From assembly GCA_016208875.1 (NCBI GenBank), contig JACQXD010000100.1, forward strand, positions 1-34,948: a stretch of 34,948 bases of DNA, written 5' to 3'. Under the pieces are notes generated by a model. The model worked only from the letters and a program-made list of their open reading frames with translations. It did no database searches and was not told where the DNA came from. Positions 16,590 through 22,785 of this stretch are shown one piece after another. A program made the translations under genes and the position numbers. The DNA comes from Nitrospirota bacterium (GTDB lineage: Bacteria > Nitrospirota > Thermodesulfovibrionia > Thermodesulfovibrionales > UBA1546). Numbering within the stretch: position 1 is the stretch's first letter; the number at the start of each line of letters is the position of its first letter.

Positions 16590-16680
16590 TGGCGGAGAGA
16601 GTGGGATTTGAACCCACGGTGCGGTATTAGCGCACACACGATTTCCAGTCGTGCTCCTTCGGCCTCTCGGACATCTCTCC
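16590..16680 (-). tRNA. tRNA-Ser (anticodon GGA)
   Basis: Read on the minus strand, the acceptor arms GGAGAGA (16680-16674) and TCTCTCC (16600-16594) pair fully, the anticodon loop is CTGGAAA with GGA at 16646-16644, a long variable arm typical of Ser follows, and the T loop is GGTTCAAATCC. Discriminator G and an encoded CCA end at 16590. Confidence 0.97.
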
Positions 16681-16826
16681 AGAAATAAGGATGTCTAAAA
16701 ATTCTAACCGATGAACCCGGATTAAATCAACAAGCCCACCCGTCGCACAGTGTGTATGTGCAGGCTAAATTCCTCTGTCCTATTTTTGCATCTACTAATG
16801 TTGCATCGAATCCACATTTAAAGATA

Positions 16827-16912
16827 GTGAATAGTGTATAGTGTATAGCGAATAAAATATCATAACTTACCGATTTTTAACTATTAACTTATAACTCAAA
16901 ACTCAAAGCTCA
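16827..16912. repeat. Two short heptad arrays in an intergenic region
   Basis: 16827-16854 holds four 7-base units (GTGAATA, GTGTATA, GTGTATA, GCGAATA). 16892-16912 holds three more of another type (TAACTCA, AAACTCA, AAGCTCA), close in sequence to the AACTCNN array inside the RHS gene at 4683. The rest of 16681-16989 shows no gene. Confidence 0.65.
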
Positions 16913-16989
16913 TTATTGGCCTTTTTCTTGCATATATAAATTTTTTTATAAGACGCCGGTTGCTTTGGGTAATAAACAAAATAAAAAGC

Positions 16990-17017
16990 TTGACAAAAAG
17001 TATTGAGTAAATATACA
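16990..17017 (+). promoter_or_regulatory. Sigma-70-type promoter for the porin gene
   Basis: TTGACA at 16990-16995 and TATACA at 17012-17017 with a 16-base spacer in an AT-rich setting. It lies about 225 bases before the porin start, which implies a long 5' leader. Confidence 0.65.
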
Positions 17018-17039
17018 ATTTTGCAAAATGCTGTATCTT

Positions 17040-17243
17040 GAAAATATATTCGTTCGGGCTTTTAAAATTACTAAGAGGCTTCCATTGGAGGCTGAGACCC
17101 GTTTATGGGGAGGTGATGTAGAGGAATAGAGTGCGACGTAAAAAAAGAGGGTGAATCGGTAACAGACGCCGAATCACGAAAATGTCCTGTACAGCAGGAC
17201 GAAATCCTTAGATAACACAAAAATAAAAAGGAGGGTTAGCAAA
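17040..17243 (+). promoter_or_regulatory. Structured 5' leader of the porin gene, class unknown
   Basis: About 200 bases lie between the promoter and the porin start, without an ORF. Three stem-loops are visible: GCTTCC/GGAGGC (17078-17092, one G-U pair), GTGAATCGG/CCGAATCAC (17151-17177, one internal mismatch) and GTCCTG/CAGGAC (17184-17200). A purine-rich linker (GGGGAGGTGATG, GAGGAATAG) lies between the first two. The leader ends at the ribosome site AAGGAGGG. I could not fit it to a known riboswitch. Confidence 0.45.
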
Positions 17244-18545
17244 TTGAAGAAGTATTTAACTATAATTTTAGCTGCAGTTTTTGTTCTCGGTTTTGCAGCC
17301 AGTGCCCTTGCTGATGCAGTAACCGCAAAGGACGACACAAAGATCACACTGGGTGGCGAATTGAGGGTTAGAGGCTGGTATCTGGATAATGCCTCCGGAA
17401 CCAGAAGGGCAATATCAACCCCGACAGACGGTGTTTCTCAGGGCTGGTACGACGAGAGGGTAAGGCTGAGGCTTATGGCAGATGTAACCCAAAACACAAG
17501 TGGTTATGTTGCACTCGAGACAAGCTCGGGCACGGGTGACTCCAATACATGGGGAAACCTCAATAGCAAGCAGGGCGGTGTTATCAGTATTCTCGAGGCG
17601 TGGATTCTCCATAAAGGATCCGGACTCCTCGGAATTCCTGCAGGCCTCAAGATAGGTCATATGCCTCTGGCACTCGGTGAAAAACAGTTCTTGGATCACA
17701 CAAAGTTCGGTGACGATGCAATAGTCTTCTTTATGGATCCGTCAAAGGAACTCCATGTAGGACTGCTCACTGCAAAACTTTCAGAGGCTACTTCTGCTAC
17801 GAACAGTGCGGCCGATATCGACGGCTATGTTGGCCTTTTGGTGTATAAACTCGATAAGGACAACACCCTCGGCGCCAACTTTTCGCATGTGAATTATTCG
17901 GACGGTGAACTTGCATTCTCAAACTTCGGGCTTCATGCAAACGGGATGCTGGCAGGTCTCTCTTACAATACAGAGCTTGACCTTCAGTTCGGTGATGAGA
18001 GCCCAACTACGGAATTTGGCGGCTACGGATTCCTCCTCGGCCTCGGTTACAAGATGGATCCTGTAACCATAAGGGGTCAGTTTGCCTACGGCAGCGGCGA
18101 CGACGATGCAGCCGACAGTAAGAACAAGGAGTTTCAGGTCACATCAGGCAATGATATTCACTATACCCAGATCTATGAGTACACAACAAGGACAGCCGCA
18201 AGTGCACAGGATTTAGCCAATTCAGGCGGCCGTTCATCCGGTATAGCAAACACAACTTATTTCAGACTCGGTCTCGATGCAAACCTGACGAAAGACCTGA
18301 TGGCGTCTATTGACGGCTTTCTTCTCAATGCAACTAAAGCAGTAGACTCAAAGAAGATCGGTACGGAATTCGATGCAAAGATTGCCTACAAGATAGACAA
18401 GAATCTCACCTATGCCTTTATGGTCGGTTATCTTGACACAGGAGAATGGTGGGAGGATTCAGTACTTACAGGTACTCCAAGTGAAAGAGAGGCGAACAAC
18501 AAAAACATAATTCAGGCAATGCATTCTCTCGTCCTGAGCTTCTAA
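17244..18545 (+). CDS. Outer-membrane porin (beta-barrel)
   Basis: TTG start, seven bases after AAGGAGGG. Signal peptide 1-23 (KKYLTIILAAVFVLGFAASALA). The mature part alternates polar and aromatic/hydrophobic residues as in transmembrane beta strands (KITLGGELRVRGWYLDN, RVRLRLMADV, GYVALETSS, LGANFSHVNYS, LTYAFMVGYLDTG), and it ends in Phe (HSLVLSF), the usual Bam recognition end. Length 433 suits a 14-18-strand porin. It resembles general or alginate-export-like porins of sulfur- and metal-metabolising bacteria; the substrate is unknown. It is a single-gene unit with its own promoter, leader and terminator, so it is probably strongly expressed. Confidence 0.85.
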   Translation: MKKYLTIILAAVFVLGFAASALADAVTAKDDTKITLGGELRVRGWYLDNASGTRRAISTPTDGVSQGWYDERVRLRLMADVTQNTSGYVALETSSGTGDSNTWGNLNSKQGGVISILEAWILHKGSGLLGIPAGLKIGHMPLALGEKQFLDHTKFGDDAIVFFMDPSKELHVGLLTAKLSEATSATNSAADIDGYVGLLVYKLDKDNTLGANFSHVNYSDGELAFSNFGLHANGMLAGLSYNTELDLQFGDESPTTEFGGYGFLLGLGYKMDPVTIRGQFAYGSGDDDAADSKNKEFQVTSGNDIHYTQIYEYTTRTAASAQDLANSGGRSSGIANTTYFRLGLDANLTKDLMASIDGFLLNATKAVDSKKIGTEFDAKIAYKIDKNLTYAFMVGYLDTGEWWEDSVLTGTPSEREANNKNIIQAMHSLVLSF

Positions 18546-18551
18546 CAAACC

Positions 18552-18586
18552 GTGATGCGTTATGCGTAAAGCGTAATGCGTGGTGA
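18552..18586. repeat. Heptad array downstream of the porin
   Basis: Five 7-base units of the form GTNNNGN: GTGATGC, GTTATGC, GTAAAGC, GTAATGC, GTGGTGA. They lie between the porin stop and its terminator. Confidence 0.65.
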
Positions 18587-18589
18587 ATC

Positions 18590-18623
18590 AAAGGCGGGTC
18601 GCCGGAGGCGACCCGCCTTTTTT
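18590..18623 (+). terminator. Rho-independent terminator after the porin
   Basis: GGCGGGTCGCC (18593-18603), loop GGA, GGCGACCCGCC (18607-18617), a perfect 11-bp GC-rich stem with AAA before it and TTTTTTG after it. Confidence 0.93.
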
Positions 18624-18660
18624 GTTGTTGCGGAATAAAGAACCCTGACCATCAAAACCT

Positions 18661-19467
18661 ATGGTAATATGTCAAAACAAAATGGAATCTTTTTTCTCCG
18701 GATCTTCCTATGACACACCTGAAAATACACCCCGCAGACTCGGGGACAGGTTATTTCTTAATACCCGGTGGTATTTTGTAGGCGGTTATCTGAGGGAATT
18801 CATCAGGAGTCGCTCAACGGCAACTAACGGTTATTACGATAGGAAGGCATGGGCAGAGTCTTCTTACAGGATATTCAAATTAATAGAGGAATGCGGTGGG
18901 CGGTTTCATCTGAGGGGATTGGAAAATATATATCCTTTAGAGAGACCGGTGGTCTTTATCAGTAACCATATGAGTACCCTCGAAACCTTAGTATTACCCT
19001 GCATTATCGCACCCCATATGGAGCTCACCTTTGTGGTTAAAGACAGCCTGGTAAAACACCCCTTATTCGGGCCTATAATGCGGGCAAGAAATCCTATCAT
19101 TGTAAGCAGGAAAAATCCGAGGGGAGATTTTCAAACAGTCATGACAGAGGGGAAGGAGTTATTAGTAAAGGGGATCTCAATTATTATCTTTCCCCAGAGT
19201 ACGAGAAGCCTAAGATTCGTTCCCGAAGAATTTAATACCCTCGGCGTTAAACTGGCAAGGGCGTCGGGTGTGCAGGCTGTGCCTGTGGCCGTTAAGACGG
19301 ATTTTTGGGGGACAGGCAGGTATATTAAAGAAGCAGGCCGTATAAACCGCAATAAACCCATCCATATAGTCTTTGGCCGGCCTATCTCGATTACGGGCAA
19401 CGGCAAAGAAGAACATAAACAGATCATTGATTTTATAGCCGATAACCTCAGTCAGTGGGGTGAGTGA
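18661..19467 (+). CDS. plsC: 1-acyl-glycerol-3-phosphate acyltransferase-like protein (PlsC family)
   Basis: Membrane-associated acyltransferase of phospholipid synthesis. The family block NHxSxxD appears as NHMSTLE (102-108), so the catalytic HX4D carries Glu in place of Asp. The FPEGTRS block appears as FPQSTRS (177-183), losing the Glu-Gly that normally holds the glycerol phosphate. The remaining pattern is intact (VFISNH, IVSRKNPRGD, KLARASGVQAVPVAV, HIVFGRPI). The protein may use a different acceptor or be less active. Start uncertain: no clear ribosome site, and ATG 18682 is also possible. It converges on and overlaps the FMN/Fe-S gene by 16 bases. Confidence 0.75.
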   Translation: MVICQNKMESFFSGSSYDTPENTPRRLGDRLFLNTRWYFVGGYLREFIRSRSTATNGYYDRKAWAESSYRIFKLIEECGGRFHLRGLENIYPLERPVVFISNHMSTLETLVLPCIIAPHMELTFVVKDSLVKHPLFGPIMRARNPIIVSRKNPRGDFQTVMTEGKELLVKGISIIIFPQSTRSLRFVPEEFNTLGVKLARASGVQAVPVAVKTDFWGTGRYIKEAGRINRNKPIHIVFGRPISITGNGKEEHKQIIDFIADNLSQWGE

Positions 19468-20669
19468 GGTTTGTAGCACCTATTGCACCTTATACATTCG
19501 GATATCAGGGGCATCGGTTTATTTCCAATGGGGCAGTCATGCCTGCTCGGATAACCGCCTGCTTTCCGTGATAAAATTCCTGTGAATGCAGCAACGGGAC
19601 AGAGATACCTACACCAAAACCTTTCTATTTTTAGATTTGCGAGAAGTGTTATAACAACGAGAGACCATGTAAGATAATTGCCGTGGAAAGAAAAAAGCGT
19701 AACATAGGTCTCATAGTTACCAAACTCGATCTTCCTTGTTATAAAAACCGTAATTATAATTGATGCAAGCAGAAAGTATTTTAGCCGCCTCCATCCGTCA
19801 TCTGCCTCAATAGGAACAACCCATTTTTTAAAAGGGAGCCTTCCGATGAATTCGGACAATGCACCGAATGGGCAGAGCCATCCGCAGTAAATTCTTCCGG
19901 CTATGATTATTGATATTATCGTGCCGACAACGATGACATACCAGAGGATAGATGAAGACGGCCTTAAAAGCACAAGGTTGAATACATGGAGTATAGAGAA
20001 CGGTGTTGAGAGATAAAGACCGATAATAAAGACACCCGCAACCAGACATACATCTCGTATCCTAAGAAATTTTTTTGTCTTCCTTGTAATGAAATATAGT
20101 GCGAGAGATAGAGAAAACAGCAGCAGATATGATATCCACTTTATATCATGTGCTGTCTTTATCCCTGTCGGTTCCGTATCTATGCCGTAGACATTCGAGG
20201 CAACTATTCGCGAAGATTCCCTTACGGTCTTTGCCATAGCCTCAACACTTACAGTAGCCCTGCTTATGCCGTCTATGTCTTTGTCAATCTCAAATCTATC
20301 GGTTACGCCCTTGCCGAGAAAGCTGCTTAAGTATTGTTGGGTCTCCATATAGTGAACATAATTTTTTGTTTCTTTATGTTCGAGTATCTTTATCCCGGTG
20401 ATCTTTCCATCGGGGTTCAATGCGAGGAGAAGTTTTATCGGGCCTGCATATCCCCTGATAGAAGGTGTAACGTCATAGGTATTAAATGCAGCGATGCCTT
20501 CACTTGAGATATAATGCGGCGGATTGCCTTTTTCCCCGGAAAATATTATGTCGGGTGCTATCTCCTTGAGATATATCCTCTCATCAATACGCTTTTCAGG
20601 ATTCAGAATATACCCCGCAGCGATAGAAAGGAGCAGCGTTGTTAATAAAAGTATTCTAAAGGCGCTCAT
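19452..20669 (-). CDS. NosR-like membrane protein with FMN-binding domain and 4Fe-4S sites
   Basis: Membrane electron-transfer protein. An N-terminal anchor (ILLLTTLLLSIAAGYIL) is followed by an extracytoplasmic FMN-binding domain (about 45-155) whose attachment motif reads DGISRATVS: the Thr (139) is kept but the usual Gly of SGAT is Arg. Five or six membrane helices follow, with polyferredoxin-type cysteines as in NosR/NapH: CGWLCPFGALSEF, then CRYLCPVAAF, and a C-terminal cluster HDCPIG...CIRCNRCY. The protein stops at KPHSPH soon after the last Cys. NosR and related proteins move electrons from the quinol pool to periplasmic enzymes; no partner reductase is in the window. Confidence 0.85.
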   Translation of the reverse strand: MSAFRILLLTTLLLSIAAGYILNPEKRIDERIYLKEIAPDIIFSGEKGNPPHYISSEGIAAFNTYDVTPSIRGYAGPIKLLLALNPDGKITGIKILEHKETKNYVHYMETQQYLSSFLGKGVTDRFEIDKDIDGISRATVSVEAMAKTVRESSRIVASNVYGIDTEPTGIKTAHDIKWISYLLLFSLSLALYFITRKTKKFLRIRDVCLVAGVFIIGLYLSTPFSILHVFNLVLLRPSSSILWYVIVVGTIISIIIAGRIYCGWLCPFGALSEFIGRLPFKKWVVPIEADDGWRRLKYFLLASIIITVFITRKIEFGNYETYVTLFSFHGNYLTWSLVVITLLANLKIERFWCRYLCPVAAFTGILSRKAGGYPSRHDCPIGNKPMPLISECIRCNRCYKPHSPH

Positions 20670-20692
20670 ATCTTATCCGGTGTATATAAATG

Positions 20693-21439
20693 TTATTTGC
20701 TCAGACTCTCGACAAGCCGCTTCAGTGACTTCATCTCCTCGTAGATAACGCTCAGAACCAATGTCCGCAAACTGTTTAAATTGCCCTTATTTGATTTCTG
20801 CATTGCATCTATGTATTCAGCACGCCTTATCGGCGGAATAATAACAGGGCAGTATCCGTTTTTCATGGCAAAAATACTCAGGAGAAGCCTTCCCATCCTT
20901 CCGTTGCCGTCCATGAACGGATGGATTGACTCAAATTCTGCATGAAGGTCGCTTGCATCTTCAAGGGGGTGCTTGCCTTTTACATCTTGGTTCAAGTTCT
21001 CGATATGTTTTTCCATCAGTTCAGGCACTTTCTGATAATCAGGCGGCAGATAATCCGTTCCAGTAATGATTACATTCTTTTTTCTGTAAATACCGGCATT
21101 CCCGGTATCTATCTGTTCAAAAAAAAGCTTATGCAGAAATAAAATATCTTTCTCGACAATCGGCTTTTCCAGAAGGGAGTAAATATGGTCAAAGGCCTTT
21201 GCATGTCCAATTGCCTCATAATGCTCTCTCAGGGACTTTCCGCCAATAGTTATCCCGTCTTCAATAATTACCTTTGTCTCTGATTCTGTGAGAGTATTTC
21301 CCTCGATAGCATTGGATGTATAAGTCAGCCCGATTCGATAATAGTCTTTTAGTTGTTTTACAACATGGTCCGAAAACGGGCGATAGCCATCGAGGACGGA
21401 TTTGAGGGAGGAAAGGTTAGAGAGGATGTCGTTATTCAT
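20693..21439 (-). CDS. Fic-domain protein (AMPylase type)
   Basis: Contains the full active motif HPFMDGNGRMGR (173-184), where His acts as the base and GNGR binds the nucleotide phosphates. The inhibitory helix motif (S/T)xxxE(G/N) is present in the same chain near the N-terminus as SNAIEGN (42-48), as in self-inhibited Fic proteins. Such enzymes usually transfer AMP to a hydroxyl of a target protein. Length 248 is normal. The start is two bases after the stop of the deleted DUF5615 gene, so it should be transcribed with the DUF433/DUF5615 pair. Target unknown. Confidence 0.92.
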   Translation of the reverse strand: MNNDILSNLSSLKSVLDGYRPFSDHVVKQLKDYYRIGLTYTSNAIEGNTLTESETKVIIEDGITIGGKSLREHYEAIGHAKAFDHIYSLLEKPIVEKDILFLHKLFFEQIDTGNAGIYRKKNVIITGTDYLPPDYQKVPELMEKHIENLNQDVKGKHPLEDASDLHAEFESIHPFMDGNGRMGRLLLSIFAMKNGYCPVIIPPIRRAEYIDAMQKSNKGNLNSLRTLVLSVIYEEMKSLKRLVESLSK

Positions 21440-21441
21440 TG

Positions 21442-21612
21442 TTAACGGATGGGCAACTCTCTGACACGGTATCTATCGTCTTCAATCATTACAATCTCAT
21501 GGTCTTTTGCTTTTGGTAATCCCTTGTCGCTTATCCGGTAAATATCGTGTCCGAGGGATTTTAAATAACTTACTGTTTTAGGCGAAATAGGCATGTCTGC
21601 CAGAAACTTCAT
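21442..21612 (-). pseudogene. DUF5615 PIN-like toxin with internal deletion
   Basis: 56 codons, too short for the ORF track. Its start overlaps the DUF433 stop (ATGA). It begins MKFLADMPISPKTVSYLKSL, GHDIYRISDKGL, KAKDHEIV, as DUF5615 PIN-like proteins do, then jumps to IEDDRYRVRELPI, which resembles the family's last strand. About 50 residues are missing between, including the part expected to hold the second and third acidic residues and the hydrophobic core strands. The frame is kept. Probably inactive as a nuclease, but a short protein may still be made and bind DUF433. Confidence 0.75.
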
Positions 21613-21851
21613 TTATGACTTCCGGCAATGGCAACGTTTTTTTCGCTTGTGAGCCATGCTGCATATTCAATGCACTGCTTAATGTCTTCTTCCTCTATTT
21701 CAGGATAGTCATCTTTTATTTCTTTATTAGTTTTGCCGGCAGCAAGAAGTTTAAGAATTAGGGTTACAGGTATTCTCATGCCTCTTATGCAGGGCTGTCC
21801 CCGAAATACTTCAGGGTCAATAGTTATGCGATCTAAAGTCTTAAACATCAT
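21609..21851 (-). CDS. DUF433 antitoxin-like protein
   Basis: 80 residues with the DUF433 signature: RITIDPEVFRGQPCIRGMRIPV, then an HTH-like tail (ILKLLAAGKTNKEIKDDYP, EEDIKQCIEYAAW). In toxin-antitoxin pairs DUF433 proteins precede DUF5615 PIN-like proteins, as here. Two ATGs follow each other; ATG 21848 has the better distance from AGGAGG than ATG 21851. The downstream partner has an internal deletion, so this may be an orphaned antitoxin or repressor. Confidence 0.9.
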   Translation of the reverse strand: MMFKTLDRITIDPEVFRGQPCIRGMRIPVTLILKLLAAGKTNKEIKDDYPEIEEEDIKQCIEYAAWLTSEKNVAIAGSHK

Positions 21852-22160
21852 CCACCTCCTTTGAGGATTATTTTATCATAAAAGCTATCTTCGCAGGTTA
21901 GAAGATATAGCTTCCTTTTTGTATGGACTTTTGCGCTATGGAACTTGCGTTGTCGAGGGTGGATTAACTGCGCATTTGAAAATGCTGCCTCCGCTTTTGC
22001 TTAAGTCAGAACTTAGCGTCTCCAAACTCCTTCATCTTCTTAAGTATCTCGTTTTGCAAATTAAGATCTTCAATTAAAAAGTACTCACAACCTGTCCCTC
22101 TCCCTCTTCCCCGCTAAAAACTTCTCCGTTGTTATCAATGTAAGAAAAGATTTTTATGCT
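21852..22160. other. Gene-free stretch between two TA-like loci
   Basis: No full gene visible. On the minus strand a short open tail reads YFLIEDLNLQNEILKKMKEF and ends at a TGA near 22008, perhaps the worn end of a lost gene. A purine/pyrimidine-rich patch (22098-22122, CCCTCTCCCTCTTCCCC on plus) may be a degraded copy of the CCCTCTCC repeat seen at 7258. Confidence 0.35.
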
Positions 22161-22439
22161 TCAATAACTATCTTTACGGGAATCGGCTGCTATCATGTAA
22201 ACCATGCGTTCCTTTTCATTAATCTCATAAAAAAACCTGTAATTCCCGATCCTGTATCGCCATGTGTCGGGCTTGTAGTTTTTTAATTTCTTGATATTTT
22301 TTCCGAGATATGGATTGTTACGCAATCGGGGATATACATACTCCACTAATTTCTTCCGGATCCTTTCACCCTGACCCTCGAAATCTTTTGTCAGGTCTAC
22401 AAGAAACTGTTCAGTCTCAAAAATTCTGTACTTATCCAA
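22161..22439 (-). CDS. RelE/ParE-family toxin
   Basis: 92 residues with the type II RelE/ParE pattern: an N-terminal helix pair (FLVDLTKDFEGQGERIRKKLVEYVYPRLRNNPY), then KKLKNYKPDTWRYRIGNYRFFYEINEKERMVYMIAADSRKDSY. The WRYRIGNYRFFYEI strand pair and the basic end are typical. Relatives cut mRNA on the ribosome or block gyrase. It overlaps the antitoxin end by 8 bases, in antitoxin-toxin order. Both genes look complete. Confidence 0.88.
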   Translation of the reverse strand: MDKYRIFETEQFLVDLTKDFEGQGERIRKKLVEYVYPRLRNNPYLGKNIKKLKNYKPDTWRYRIGNYRFFYEINEKERMVYMIAADSRKDSY

Positions 22440-22674
22440 CCAACCTGCCCTTTCTCATTTTTGCGTGGCTATGCCCCTTCTCAAGCTTCTTAAGCAGTCT
22501 TGTATTTGAAAATATTTCTTTCATTTCAAAGTCATCAACAAGCATATCCTCATCCAGTTTTTTTAAGGCGAGCGTTTCTATCAGATTGGAGATGCTTCTG
22601 TGTTCATCGCTTGCAGCATCGCTGAATTTCTTGTAAATTTCATCTTCTAACCGCAAAGTTATTGTTTTTGGCAT
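22432..22674 (-). CDS. CopG/ribbon-helix-helix-type antitoxin
   Basis: 80 residues. The start MPKTITLRLEDEIYKKFSDAA has the ribbon strand (TITLRLE) and the first helix of a ribbon-helix-helix DNA-binding fold; HRSISNLIETLALKKL is the second helix. The C-terminal part (DFEMKEIFSNTRLLKKLEKG) should bind the toxin. GGAAGGTG lies upstream of the ATG. Expected to repress its own operon together with RelE. Confidence 0.85.
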   Translation of the reverse strand: MPKTITLRLEDEIYKKFSDAASDEHRSISNLIETLALKKLDEDMLVDDFEMKEIFSNTRLLKKLEKGHSHAKMRKGRLVG

Positions 22675-22785
22675 TTGCTTTCACCTTCCTTCGTTTTGCT
22701 TCTAATTATAGAATAATGCTTTTAAAAAATTGTTTCAAGCAAATATAATACACATCTTTCAGCCTTAACCCTCTCTCCTTATTAG

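Noticed and set aside
17087-17101. GGCTGAGACCC in the porin leader, similar to a TPP riboswitch piece
   Set aside because: The other conserved TPP segments (CTGATCTGG, AATGCCAGCGAAGGGA) are absent.
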